DNA of 64,000 bases from Paraburkholderia sp. PGU19. GTDB taxonomy: Bacteria; Pseudomonadota; Gammaproteobacteria; Burkholderiales; Burkholderiaceae. Position numbers and translations under genes: made by a program. The notes under the pieces are model-generated. The model was not told the origin of the DNA. It saw only the letters and a program-made list of their open reading frames with translations, and searched no databases. The DNA lies in the NCBI RefSeq assembly GCF_013426915.1, contig NZ_AP023181.1, forward strand, positions 372,001 through 436,000, given 5' to 3'. Shown piece by piece: positions 1 to 8,896 of the stretch (positions are counted from its first letter, which is position 1; every line of letters starts with the position of its first letter).

Positions 1-234
1 ACGCTGCAGGCGCGCTTCATGAGACGCGGCTTCGCAAGCGTTCGCTGGATACGATGTATGTGAAGGAATAGTTGCCGTAAGCAAATACGCGACGTGACAT
101 GGTCACAAGACGACCGACGTGAATATCCGGCTGCGGTAAACTTGCCTGTTAATCGGAAAATACGTTGATCGCGACATGAGTTCGAAGCGTAGCAGGGGAG
201 GGGCACCCCCTCACGACGGGCACTGACGAAAGCA

Positions 235-657
235 ATGCTTTTGCCCATGGACAGGGTATCCGCACAGAAGCAGTCGCTCGCCTTGCATCTTGCCCTCGTT
301 GCGTGCCGGGCAGGGCATGGCAACAGCCATCTCTTCAATGAACTCATGGAGACGGTGTACGTCGCGTGGTTTCTGCAGCAGGAGGGCTACGGCGACGAAC
401 CGGCGGATCTCTTCAAGCTGGCTGAGGAAGCTGTCGAGGCCGCCCTTCAGCTGGGTCAGGCGACGGGCGAATATCTGCTCGCGGACGATGCAGTGCCAGC
501 TTTCGAAAAACTGCTTGCCCTGCACGACGCGCAAATGAACGTCGCGCCCCTGCACAAGGTTGCCGCCGCTGACGGCCGGCTCAGGCGTTTTCTTCTTGGA
601 ACCGCCAGATCGCCGATTCCGGACGATCGCGAGAATGGGCTGCGCTCGCTTAACTGA
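235..657 (+). CDS. Conserved hypothetical protein, Burkholderia type
   Basis: The 140-residue product is soluble, with no signal peptide or membrane segment. A helical, acidic middle (residues 20-105) with repeated Leu/Ala/Glu patterns resembles a family of small Burkholderiaceae proteins often labelled Fis-family regulators without good evidence. No helix-turn-helix can be defended here. A second ATG four codons downstream is an equally possible start, since neither has a strong ribosome binding site. It is convergent with the phoU gene that follows. No function can be assigned. The first 234 bases of the window hold no gene that I can see. Confidence 0.6.
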   Translation: MLLPMDRVSAQKQSLALHLALVACRAGHGNSHLFNELMETVYVAWFLQQEGYGDEPADLFKLAEEAVEAALQLGQATGEYLLADDAVPAFEKLLALHDAQMNVAPLHKVAAADGRLRRFLLGTARSPIPDDRENGLRSLN

Positions 658-745
658 CCGTTATTCTTTTCCGCGCGTTGAGTCTGGCAAGAGGCTCATT
701 TCGCCACCCGAGGCGGGTGTCCCCGCGGCGCAGAGACTTGGCCGG

Positions 746-1453
746 TCAGTTTCGCGGAATCTCTTCGTCTGGTCGGCCCAACGGAAGATGACGTACGTCC
801 CGACCCTTGACGATATAGATCACAAACTCGGCAATGTTGGTCGCGTGGTCGCCAATACGCTCGATAGCCTTCGCGGCGAAGAGATAGTCAAGGCACGACG
901 AGATGGTACCCGGTGCAGCGTTCATGTTCGTGACGAGCCTCTGCACCAGGAGGCGAAACTCATTGTCGATCGCCAGGTCGTCGCGCATGATCTGCTCAGC
1001 GGATGCGATGTCCATTCTGGCAAAGGCGTCGAGCACACGATGCAGGATCGTCAGTGCCATTTCACCTGAGTTTCTCAGCTCCGCGACCTGCAATGCAGGA
1101 GGCACTCCGGCTTCGTCGATTCTTTGCAACCGTTTCGCAATTTTCCAGGCTTCGTCGCCAGCCCGCTCCAGATTTGTCACGCATTTGGACGTGGCCATCA
1201 GCAACCGCAAATCGCGAGCGGCCGGCTGTCGCCGGGCGATAACGTTAATGATCTCGTCATCAATCTCGACTTCCATCTGATTAAGCTGCCTTTCGACATC
1301 TCGCACACCCGAGACAACGGCGCTGTCGAACTTACTCAACAGCGATAGTACCGACGAGATCTGCGACTCGACCAGCCCGCCCATCTCGAGTAGTCGTGTC
1401 GAGAGCAGATTCAGCGCAGCATCAAACTGGCTGGAAAGATGTTTGTCCGACAT
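746..1453 (-). CDS. phoU: Phosphate transport/signalling regulator PhoU
   Basis: The 235-residue protein has the two PhoU three-helix bundles. The first centres on the acidic run around residues 45-60 (EVEIDDEIINVIARRQP). The second ends in the hallmark KAIERIGDHATNIAE near residues 200-215. PhoU links the Pst phosphate transporter to the PhoR sensor and keeps the Pho regulon off when phosphate is plentiful; the acidic and His residues bind metal. The reading frame stays open far upstream, but the start at 1453 is supported by a GGAGGA site a few bases before the ATG and by the family N-terminus. It is not next to pst or phoBR genes, so it may be a second, stand-alone copy. Confidence 0.95.
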   Translation of the reverse strand: MSDKHLSSQFDAALNLLSTRLLEMGGLVESQISSVLSLLSKFDSAVVSGVRDVERQLNQMEVEIDDEIINVIARRQPAARDLRLLMATSKCVTNLERAGDEAWKIAKRLQRIDEAGVPPALQVAELRNSGEMALTILHRVLDAFARMDIASAEQIMRDDLAIDNEFRLLVQRLVTNMNAAPGTISSCLDYLFAAKAIERIGDHATNIAEFVIYIVKGRDVRHLPLGRPDEEIPRN

Positions 1454-1832
1454 TTTTTCCTCCAATGTCTGCCGATGCATCACGCGAGATCGGGCTTGCC
1501 ACATCGCTGTGGCGTAATTCACCGCGATTTTTTCTGAAACGGTATATACGGTATTATTGTAGCTAGGGTACCGACGCGAGCTGACGGTCACACGCGATAT
1601 ACATGCTGTTTCGCGGATCTGCCCCTTGTTGGTATGAGGCGCTTTTCGTGTGACATTTCCGTGGCGGGGGACACAGCAGTTGCCTGGATTGACACGTGCC
1701 TCCCGTTGTGAACCCGGTTGGATTGCTGTTGTGACGTTGACGAGAGTATCCGGCGTGATAAGGCCGCTATCACGCCGTGAGGAATGTTGGTGTAGGTTTG
1801 CAGTCGATGGAAGCGGCGTAGGGAGAATAAAG

Positions 1833-2045
1833 ATGAAGTTTTCACACAGACTTGATTCGCATAACCCGGGACCGGTTTGGGGGCTCGTATTCGGTTTGTT
1901 CGTAACACTCGCGGGCGTTGGACTTTGGTGCGTTGCGAAGCTGTCACTGACTGCCGGCCGGTTTGACGAACCGTTGGCGGTCGCCGCAGTGCTCGTGGGT
2001 GTGTTCACAGCGATCTACGCGGGGCACGAACTTCGCCATCGATAG
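1833..2045 (+). CDS. Small two-helix membrane protein
   Basis: This 70-residue protein has two hydrophobic segments, about residues 15-37 and 46-62, joined by a short polar turn, and ends in a basic tail (GHELRHR). The frame is open further upstream, but an ATG at 1833 preceded by a GGGAGAA ribosome binding site gives the natural start. It is probably an inner-membrane protein with no assigned function. It is convergent with a decayed kinase fragment. Confidence 0.55.
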   Translation: MKFSHRLDSHNPGPVWGLVFGLFVTLAGVGLWCVAKLSLTAGRFDEPLAVAAVLVGVFTAIYAGHELRHR

Positions 2046-2149
2046 CCGTTCCCACATTGCTGGCGACGAGGCGCCTACGCGACCGAGAGCTGGCCTGCCT
2101 TGGCGACCTGATCCGAATACGCGGTGTGGCCGGTCAGGACGATCTCGCC

Positions 2150-2560
2150 TTGGCAGACAGTCGCGCGACCAGCGTGAACCCTTCACCGGCCGGCTGGAGA
2201 GATGAAATTCGCCACTGAGCGATTCGACGCGCTCGCGAATTCCCGCCAACCCGAAACTGCTGCGTGATTCCCGAAAGTTCGCGCCCGGGCCATTGTCGGT
2301 GAGTGTCACGACAATCTCATCCGCGCGCCGTCAGCCGGTGTGCGTATCAAGAAAATTTCAACGCGCGCTTCGCGGGCGAATGTCGACACGTTTGTCAGGG
2401 CTTCCTGTACCAGTCTGTAGAGGATGAGATTCAGTGCGTCGGAAAGTTCTGCGAAGTCTCCCTTGACGGTCAACGAAAGCGATGCGCCGGGCAAGTGAAT
2501 ACGCCCGTCGTCGACACACTGTTTCAGCGCACCCGGCAAGTGCCTCCCAGCGCGCTTTGA
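2150..2560 (-). pseudogene. Remnant of a NarL-type sensor histidine kinase
   Basis: Only the end of a HisKA_3/HATPase kinase remains. The N box is readable (RLVQEALTNV), as are the G1 box (DNGPGANF) and the following GLAGIRERVESLSGEF. A one-base frameshift at about 2306 separates the N box from the G box, and the phospho-accepting His region and sensory part are missing. The product cannot be a working kinase. It overlaps no intact gene and ends beside the Nudix gene. The fragment points to loss of a two-component system here. Confidence 0.7.
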
Positions 2561-2603
2561 CTGCTGGATTCCGACTGCGCCCGCGCGATCCGGCGGGTGG
2601 GCT

Positions 2604-3017
2604 TCAGCAGATGGCTTCATCAATGACGTCACTGCCGGCGGCCTTGCCCAGTGTCGTCACATTCCGGACAAAGAGTTCGACAATTCCCCGGGTCGGGACG
2701 CTGGCGGAGAGCGACGCAATCTTGGACGGCACGAACCACCGGCACCGCGCGATTTCATTCAGTGGTTCGGGTACGGCATCCACTGGCAGGTCGGCGACGA
2801 ACACATGATGTAGCGTGCTACATCCCCGGAACTGGAAGTAATAGCTCATGCGCGAGACGATTAACCCGGTCTCTTCCTCGAGCTCACGGCAGGCGGCGGC
2901 TTCGGCCGGTTCGGCGCGCTTGATCCTCCCGCCCGGCAGTGCCCACCGCGCCCGCTCACGTGCGACGAGCAGAATGGTGCCGTCGCGTACACACAATACG
3001 GTAGCCCTGTTTTTCAT
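2604..3017 (-). CDS. Nudix hydrolase
   Basis: The 137-residue protein carries a perfect Nudix box at about residues 34-56: GGRIKRAEP, then seven residues, then RELEEETGL. This is the metal-binding loop that hydrolyses nucleoside diphosphates linked to another group. The start chosen at 3017 follows a GGGAG site. A longer open frame to 3071 lacks one. The substrate cannot be told from sequence. Its 3-prime end lies next to the decayed histidine kinase fragment. Confidence 0.85.
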   Translation of the reverse strand: MKNRATVLCVRDGTILLVARERARWALPGGRIKRAEPAEAAACRELEEETGLIVSRMSYYFQFRGCSTLHHVFVADLPVDAVPEPLNEIARCRWFVPSKIASLSASVPTRGIVELFVRNVTTLGKAAGSDVIDEAIC

Positions 3018-3286
3018 ACACTCCCTGCCGCGTGGGCCAGCAAGTCCCGGAGAGCCACTGCCGTCCGGCACAGAGTACTGTTAGCACATGTTTGAAGACC
3101 TGCACCGCGCACTTCCGTCTGCCGTAAGCATTTCGCATGCCTCATGCGCTAGTCTGCAGACGCATTCATATCGTGCCCATTGAACCACATGTCATAAAAA
3201 TGTCACAATTGCCGTTTTGATGCCGACGATGTGCAGGACGGTGACGCGACAAACGCGTGTGCCTGCGAGAGGTATTGAGGTGCCCC

Positions 3287-3547
3287 ATGACACAAACCTA
3301 CGAGTACAACGGCTTCACACTGCGCGTTGCCGTCGAGTCCGCCTTCCGGTCGCACGCAGCGCATGCAGGCACCAACACACCGGGCTACGTTGCCGTGGTT
3401 CGAATTTGCGAGTCAGGCACCTCGGTGTCCAGATTCGCGCCGCTTCGCCTCGGCAGTACCGTCGGCCGGGCGTTCGCAAGCAAAGATGACGCGCTGACGG
3501 GCGGATACAGTGCGGCACGCACAATCGTGGACGATCTGGTTGGGTGA
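3287..3547 (+). CDS. Small conserved hypothetical protein (DUF6566-like)
   Basis: The 86-residue product begins MTQTYEYNGFTLRV and matches the shape of a small Burkholderiaceae family in which a Tyr-rich beta start is followed by an Ala-rich helix. No signal peptide or membrane segment is seen. The ATG at 3287 is used because the family begins there and a purine-rich GAGG lies upstream. Function unknown; these proteins are commonly solitary genes. Confidence 0.6.
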   Translation: MTQTYEYNGFTLRVAVESAFRSHAAHAGTNTPGYVAVVRICESGTSVSRFAPLRLGSTVGRAFASKDDALTGGYSAARTIVDDLVG

Positions 3548-3653
3548 TCGACGGAGAGCAGGGTCCGGAGGACACGTGAGCGATGCAGACTGCCGCCCCA
3601 TCGATTCGAAATTTGCCTTCCACCGATTCTGATTTCAGCGAGTAGGCGTCGGG

Positions 3654-4151
3654 ATGGATGCCGCAATCATCGACGTCGGCGGCGGTGCATCAACGCTGAC
3701 CGACGACCTGGTTGCCCGCGGCTACAAAACCTGTCTGTGCTGGATATCTCTGGCGAAGCGCTGACCGTGGCCCGCAAACGACTCGGGCGAGACTCGGACC
3801 TCGTGCAGTGGATCGAGGCTGAGGTGACGTCTGCGCGATTGCCGAAACGGTTCTTCGATGTTTGGTACGACCGGGCTGTTTTCCACTTTCTCACGGTGGA
3901 GGCTGACCGCCGCCTATGTCGACCAGGTCATGCGCGCGGTGAAACCCGGCGGCCACGTCATAGTCAGCACCTTCGCTTCAGACGGTCCGACCGAATGTAG
4001 TGGCCTCCCCGTAATCCGGTACGATCCAGATTCGCTGCACGATGAATTCGGCCCAGCCTTCGAAATGGTCGAGCACGCGGAGGAGTCCCATGCCACGCCG
4101 GCAGGACGTGTCCAGCACTTCATCTACGGCCATTGCGTCAAGCCACACTGA
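3654..4151 (+). pseudogene. Frameshifted SAM-dependent methyltransferase
   Basis: Three reading frames must be joined to read a class I methyltransferase. The first holds the SAM-binding DVGGGASTLTDDL (from 3654). The second has LDISGEALTVARKRL and the following strand with the WYDRAVFHFL motif. The third has VMRAVKPGGHVIVSTF and the C-terminus to 4151. Frame changes are needed near 3735 and near 3900. The motif order is normal, so the ancestral gene was intact. As written, no full enzyme can be made, unless the frameshifts are sequence errors. Confidence 0.75.
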
Positions 4152-4198
4152 TTGGTGTTGGTAAAATTTGCCCTTGGATACCTCACATCCAGCAATAC

Positions 4199-5437
4199 AT
4201 GAAAATTGACATGCCCCCGCCACGCGGGGCCAGTGCAGGCACCGCGTTCGAAGTCCTTGCGGTGTTTCTCAAGTTGGGGCTAACGTGCTTCGGCGGTCCC
4301 ATCGCCCACATAGGTTATTTTCGTCGGGAGTTCGTTGACCGGCGCCGCTGGCTGGACGAAGAAACGTACACGGACCTCGTTGCCCTCTGTCAATTCCTGC
4401 CAGGACCAGCCAGCAGTCAGGTGGGATTTGCGATTGGCCTGTTGAGGGCGGGTGGGCTAGGAGGGCTCGCTGCGTGGTGTGGTTTCACGCTGCCTTCGGT
4501 TCTCCTGTTACTCGGATTTGCCGTTGTCGCGCCGGGCCTTGGCGGACCGGTAGGTGGAGGATTGATCCACGGCCTGAAGTTGGTTGCTGTCGCGGTCGTG
4601 GCACAAGCCGTATTTGATATGGCGCGTCGCCTGTGCCCCGATCGGCGCCGCGCGGCCATTGCGCTCGCTGCTGTCGCGGCGCTTAGCGTCCTTACGACCG
4701 TCTATGCGCAGCTTGTCGTCATCGGACTAGGAGCGGTGCTGGGACTGGCGCTGTGTCGGACGACGGCTCCCGCAACGAAGGAAGGCGGGCGTCAACGCGC
4801 AGATGAGATCCGAGTGCATCGTCTGGTTGGCGGCCTGGCGATCTCGCTCTTCTGCGCATTGCTGTTTGGACTTCCCGCGATGAAAGGATTTTTTCACGCG
4901 ACCCAGGAGATCAACGTATTCGAAGCCTTCTATCGCTCGGGCGCGATCGTGTTCGGTGGCGGCCACGTCGTACTCCCGCTTCTCCAGCAGGCAACAGTGG
5001 CAACGGGGTGGGTGACATCAAACGATTTCCTCGCCGGTTATGGCGCTGCGCAAGCCGTCCCCGGCCCTCTGTTTACTTTTGCGGCTTTCCTGGGTTGGGT
5101 GCTGGCGCCGACACAGAATCACTGGGCTGGTGCGGCACTCGCGACCGCAGGCATATTTCTCCCGGGGCTACTGTTGGTCCTGGCGGCGCTACCGTATTGG
5201 CAAGCCCTTCGTAGCCGCCCCTCGATGAATGCGCTGCTCAGTGGTGTCAACGCCGCAGTCGTCGGCTTGCTGGCGACCGCACTGTACTCTCCAGTCTGGA
5301 CCAGTGCGATTCTTTCCGAGGCGGACTTCGCCATTGCAGCTATCGGCTTTTTCATGTTGACGCGCTGGAAAATTCCGCCGCTCGCTGTGGTCGTGTTTTG
5401 TGCGGTCGCTGGAATCGCGGAAACGGTCTTGCATTGA
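4199..5437 (+). CDS. chrA: Chromate transporter ChrA
   Basis: The protein of about 412 residues belongs to the CHR superfamily of inner-membrane chromate efflux carriers. Both halves carry the signature. The N-terminal half has LTCFGGPIAHIGYF followed by LCQFLPGPASSQ, and the C-terminal half has IVFGGGHVVLPLL followed by YGAAQAVPGPLF. About ten hydrophobic segments are present, as expected for the two-domain form. The ATG at 4199 gives a normal N-terminus; another at 4211 is possible. No chrB regulator is seen nearby. The preceding methyltransferase gene is broken, so this may be a monocistronic gene. Confidence 0.9.
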   Translation: MKIDMPPPRGASAGTAFEVLAVFLKLGLTCFGGPIAHIGYFRREFVDRRRWLDEETYTDLVALCQFLPGPASSQVGFAIGLLRAGGLGGLAAWCGFTLPSVLLLLGFAVVAPGLGGPVGGGLIHGLKLVAVAVVAQAVFDMARRLCPDRRRAAIALAAVAALSVLTTVYAQLVVIGLGAVLGLALCRTTAPATKEGGRQRADEIRVHRLVGGLAISLFCALLFGLPAMKGFFHATQEINVFEAFYRSGAIVFGGGHVVLPLLQQATVATGWVTSNDFLAGYGAAQAVPGPLFTFAAFLGWVLAPTQNHWAGAALATAGIFLPGLLLVLAALPYWQALRSRPSMNALLSGVNAAVVGLLATALYSPVWTSAILSEADFAIAAIGFFMLTRWKIPPLAVVVFCAVAGIAETVLH

Positions 5438-5532
5438 CGGTACGTAGCTCATGAGCGGTTGGGAGCCGAATACATCATGGATTGCACGGCAGTCCCGCAT
5501 CATCTACGGGGCCATCGTTCGACATCTCACGA

Positions 5533-5561
5533 ACTTGACATAAGGCAAAGTTAGCAATCAC
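5533..5561 (+). other. Degenerate dif-like site
   Basis: ACTTGACATAA, seven bases, then TTAGCAATCA resembles the five sites described at 18495 and elsewhere. It has one mismatch in the first arm and a spacer one base too long. It has the same orientation and lies at the left edge of the hydroxyproline locus. It may be a decayed copy or chance. Confidence 0.3.
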
Positions 5562-5861
5562 CCCCAATTCATTTCGACCGCGAAGGATCCTCAGGAAGGC
5601 CAGGGACATAGGCAGGTGGACGGGCGTCTCGGGAAGGGCTACTCGCAAGCTCACTGCGTTCGCAACGTGCCTGCTTCGCTCCGGAGCGGCGACGCGACGG
5701 AGACACCGCCACGGGTGGTCAAGCATGAGCACATCCCGAGACGGCGCCTCTCGGGCCCAGATCTGACACGCAGGCACAGAACATACGTCGGTCGTCTGAA
5801 AAGCCGAGGGATTTATTCCCTGCGCGGCGGGACATTGCGCTACGCACCCGGATCGTCAGCC

Positions 5862-6030
5862 CTATGCGGAAATCGTCATCGCAGATGGGCCACGGGGACA
5901 AGACGGCGACGCAAGTGTTGCCTACGATTGTCAGCATGGACACGGTCACTGCGAGCGACGTCCATGCCGGCGCCGAGCCCCGGCCCCATACCTTCGATGG
6001 CGGGCCGCGGCCGCGTCGCATCTCGCTCGC
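5862..6030 (+). pseudogene. Decayed copy of the 5-prime end of the 4-hydroxyproline epimerase gene
   Basis: This stretch aligns without gaps over long parts with the start of the epimerase gene at 8897 and its upstream region. The shared upstream 19-mer ATGCRGAAATCGTCATCGC is followed by a reading resembling PTIVSMDTVTASDVHAGAEP, against [20 protein letters not shown] in the intact gene. The similarity ends near 6030, just before the ribosome binding site of the DHDPS-like gene. The catalytic parts are missing. I infer a partial duplication of promoter plus gene start, which may now provide control sequence for the downstream gene. Confidence 0.7.
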
Positions 6031-6102
6031 CGGGATGAAGTGTTTTGCGCGGAAAATAGTCCGAAAGGCGCTTCCAAACTATTCAGGATGAAAGGAAACA
6101 TC

Positions 6103-7047
6103 ATGAGCAACAACATCTTCACAGGTACGATTCCGGCCCTTATGACGCCGTGTACCGCAGAACGCACGCCTGATTACGACGCGCTCGTCGCAAAGGGGCG
6201 CGAACTGGTCGATATCGGTATGTCCGCCGTCGTTTACTGTGGCTCGATGGGTGATTGGCCGCTTCTCACCGAAGCACAGCGTCAGGAAGGCGTAGCCCGC
6301 CTCGTTGCGGCAGGCATCCCGACGATCGTCGGCACAGGCGCAGTCAACTCGAAAGAAGCGGTTTCTCATGCTGCGCACGCGGCGAAAGTGGGGGCAAGTG
6401 GCTTGATGGTGATTCCGCGCGTTCTGTCTCGCGGCGCTTCGCCAGCCGCGCAGAAAGCCCATTTCTCGGCGATTCTTGAGGCTGCACCAGCACTGCCGGC
6501 CGTCATCTACAACAGTCCGTACTATGGATTTGCCACCCGCGCCGATCTGTTCTTCGAACTGCGCGCGAAGTATTCGAACCTGATTGGTTTCAAGGAGTTT
6601 GGCGGCGCTGCTGATATGCGTTACGCAGCCGAGCACATCACCAGTCAGGACGAAAGCGTGACGCTGATGGCGGGCGTCGATACGCAGGTCTTCCACGGTT
6701 TCGTCAACTGCGGTGCCACGGGCGCTATTACTGGCATCGGCAACGCGTTGCCGCGCGAAGTTCTCCAATTGGTCGACCTGTGCCGCAAGGCTGCCAAGGG
6801 CGATGTAACCGCGCGTCGTCAGGCGCGGGAACTCGAATCGGCGCTCGCTGTACTCTCGTCGTTCGACGAAGGGACCGACTTGGTTCTTTACTACAAGTAT
6901 CTAATGGTCCTCAACGGTGATAAGGAGTATTCGCTGCATTTTAACGAGACCGACGTGCTCAGTGAGGCCCAGCGCCGTTACGCGAAAACACAGTACGAGT
7001 TGTTCCGCAATTGGTACGCCAACTGGTCAAAAGAAGTGAATGTCTGA
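6103..7047 (+). CDS. DHDPS-family 4-hydroxy-pyrroline-2-carboxylate deaminase (probable)
   Basis: The 314-residue protein is a class I aldolase of the DapA/N-acetylneuraminate lyase superfamily. The Schiff-base lysine lies in LIGFKEFGG and the proton-relay tyrosine in VIYNSPYYG. Bacterial hydroxyproline operons use such a protein (LhpC/HypD type) to convert delta1-pyrroline-4-hydroxy-2-carboxylate into 2,5-dioxopentanoate (alpha-ketoglutarate semialdehyde) and ammonia, and the genes downstream supply the other steps. The start at 6103 has a GAAAGGA site. A strong terminator follows, so it is probably its own transcript. Related lyases cannot be fully excluded from sequence, but the context is strong. 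Confidence 0.85.
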   Translation: MSNNIFTGTIPALMTPCTAERTPDYDALVAKGRELVDIGMSAVVYCGSMGDWPLLTEAQRQEGVARLVAAGIPTIVGTGAVNSKEAVSHAAHAAKVGASGLMVIPRVLSRGASPAAQKAHFSAILEAAPALPAVIYNSPYYGFATRADLFFELRAKYSNLIGFKEFGGAADMRYAAEHITSQDESVTLMAGVDTQVFHGFVNCGATGAITGIGNALPREVLQLVDLCRKAAKGDVTARRQARELESALAVLSSFDEGTDLVLYYKYLMVLNGDKEYSLHFNETDVLSEAQRRYAKTQYELFRNWYANWSKEVNV

Positions 7048-7128
7048 GGCTTGATCACCTGCCTGGCCGGGCTGCGCACGGAATGCGGCTCGGAGGATGG
7101 CAACGGACATGCAGAGATGCAGCATAAG

Positions 7129-7157
7129 AAAGCGCCCGATCTGGGCGCTTTTTTTTT
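7129..7157 (+). terminator. Rho-independent terminator
   Basis: The inverted repeat AAAGCGCCC / GGGCGCTTT with a four-base loop (GATCT region) is followed by a run of eight or nine T. It ends the DHDPS-like transcript. The rest of the 7048-7413 gap shows no gene. Confidence 0.9.
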
Positions 7158-7413
7158 GTCCAGAACAAAACGGCGCGCTAGATAGACTTCGGGATCTCTT
7201 CTGGTAGACGCCAGCCCGAACCGCACCATCCGATATCGCAGCGACTATGCTGACTTCTGCATATCTTCTGTAGATTTTCCGCAAGACTGCTCGATTATTG
7301 GAATCTTATATTGCATCAGCCGACCTCCGGTAAAACCGGAAAACGAGAGGCAAGTGCCCGAAAGACCCGTAGGGATGCGGAGAGAGGGCAACACAATCGA
7401 GGAGAACGAAATA

Positions 7414-8565
7414 ATGCAATTTCAGAGGACGGTCATCTCTACCGCGTTAGCATTGGGTACGGCCTTGGCTGGCGCACCATGCTCCTATGCCGTGTCAGCG
7501 GTTGATGTCAAGATCGGTTTCGCCGCCCCGCTGACCGGCGGCCAAGCTCACTACGGCGCGGATTTCCGAAGCGGCGTACAGCTCGCGATCGAGGACATGA
7601 ACGCCACGAACCCGGTCATCGGCGGCAAGCCCGTGCGCTTCGTGCTCGACGCTCAGGATGATCAGGCCGATCCGCGCACGGGCACGACGGTCGCGCAAAA
7701 GCTGGTAGACGACGGTGTTGCCGCCGTCATCGGCCACTATAACTCGGGCACGAGCATCCCGGCAGCACCGATCTACGCCAAGGCTGGCACCCCCGAAATC
7801 GCCATGGCGACGGCTCCGTCCTATACGCGCCTGGGTCTGCCTACCACGTTCCGCCTGCTGACTTCGGACACGCAACTGGGCAGTGTACTCGGCGACTACG
7901 CCGTGAAGGGCCTTAAGTTCACGCGCATCGCGATCGTCGACGACCGCACAGCGTACGGCCAAGGCGTCGCTGAAGAGTTCGCCAAGGCCGCCAAAGCGGC
8001 GGGCGCGAACGTGGTCGTTCAGGAATACACGAACGATAAGGCCGTGGATTTTCGAGCGATTCTCACGAAGATCAAGGCAGCGAACGTCGATGCAGTGTTC
8101 TATGGCGGCGCTGACACCCAGGCCGCACCAATGCTGAAGCAGATGCGGTCGCTGGCGATCAAGTCAGTGCTGATCGGCCCGGACATGCTGCAGTCGGATA
8201 ATCTGATCAAGGTCGCAGGCGAGGCATCTGAAGGCACGCTCGCCGCATCAGAAGGGAGCCCGCTCGCCGAGATGCCGGGCGGGAAAGCATTCGCTGACCG
8301 TTACAAGAAACGCTTCAATCAGCCCGTGGAATTGTATTCGCCCTATGCCTACGACGGCACGATGGCCGTATTTAATGCCATGAAGAAGGCAGACTCGACC
8401 GATCCACATGTCTTCCTCTCAGCACTGAAAGCCACGAACATGAAGGGTGTCACCACTTCCGAGCTGTCCTATGATCAGTACGGCGACCTGAAGTATGGAG
8501 GCGTAACAGTGTACAAGGTCGTCAACGGCGCGTGGAAGCCTTTGCAGACTGTGGGTACGAAGTAA
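7414..8565 (+). CDS. Periplasmic amino-acid-binding protein of an ABC transporter
   Basis: The 383-residue protein has a signal peptide (hydrophobic residues 7-21, likely cleavage near residue 26). A Leu/Ile/Val-type periplasmic binding protein follows: it opens with VKIGFAAPLTGGQAHYG, and the ligand region holds VIGHYNSGTSIPAAPIY. These proteins deliver amino acids or related compounds to LivHMGF-type ABC transporters. No permease or ATPase genes are nearby, so it must borrow a transporter encoded elsewhere. Its place inside the hydroxyproline locus suggests hydroxyproline or a relative as ligand (inference). A GGAGAA site precedes the ATG at 7414. Confidence 0.88.
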   Translation: MQFQRTVISTALALGTALAGAPCSYAVSAVDVKIGFAAPLTGGQAHYGADFRSGVQLAIEDMNATNPVIGGKPVRFVLDAQDDQADPRTGTTVAQKLVDDGVAAVIGHYNSGTSIPAAPIYAKAGTPEIAMATAPSYTRLGLPTTFRLLTSDTQLGSVLGDYAVKGLKFTRIAIVDDRTAYGQGVAEEFAKAAKAAGANVVVQEYTNDKAVDFRAILTKIKAANVDAVFYGGADTQAAPMLKQMRSLAIKSVLIGPDMLQSDNLIKVAGEASEGTLAASEGSPLAEMPGGKAFADRYKKRFNQPVELYSPYAYDGTMAVFNAMKKADSTDPHVFLSALKATNMKGVTTSELSYDQYGDLKYGGVTVYKVVNGAWKPLQTVGTK

Positions 8566-8622
8566 GTGGAAGGCAAAAACGCGTGGTCGGCACCTCGTGC
8601 TCTCTGCCATGCCTGAAAAAAG

Positions 8623-8644
8623 GGCGGTGCCAACAGGCACCGCC
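8623..8644 (+). terminator. Hairpin after the binding-protein gene
   Basis: GGCGGTGC and GCACCGCC form a strong stem around CAACAG shortly after the stop codon. There is no clear T run, so termination may be partial. Confidence 0.5.
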
Positions 8645-8845
8645 ATTCAGATTAACCGTAACTTCAAAATTGAGTTGATGCACCTCACCTCCCAATCTGA
8701 TGCTCTGCGCCCGCCGTAAATCTCCTCATCTTTACCCCTCCCCGGTCGCTGAACCGCAACGGGAGGCTGAACTCGGTTGATTGGCACGTGCGCGGCTGGG
8801 TGCTGTCTGCGCTTTCCCCGGGTCTTGCTGCTTCATTTGCGAGCT

Positions 8846-8864
8846 ATGCAGAAATCGTCATCGC
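8846..8864 (+). promoter_or_regulatory. 19-bp element shared by two hydroxyproline promoters
   Basis: ATGCAGAAATCGTCATCGC lies 33 bases before the epimerase start. A copy with one mismatch lies at 5864-5882, upstream of the DHDPS-like gene. Both are embedded in a longer duplicated stretch, so conservation could simply reflect duplication. An operator for the AraC-type regulator at 12675 is the alternative reading. Confidence 0.4.
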
Positions 8865-8896
8865 GAGAGGGGCGTTGAAACAAGACGGCCTTACGC

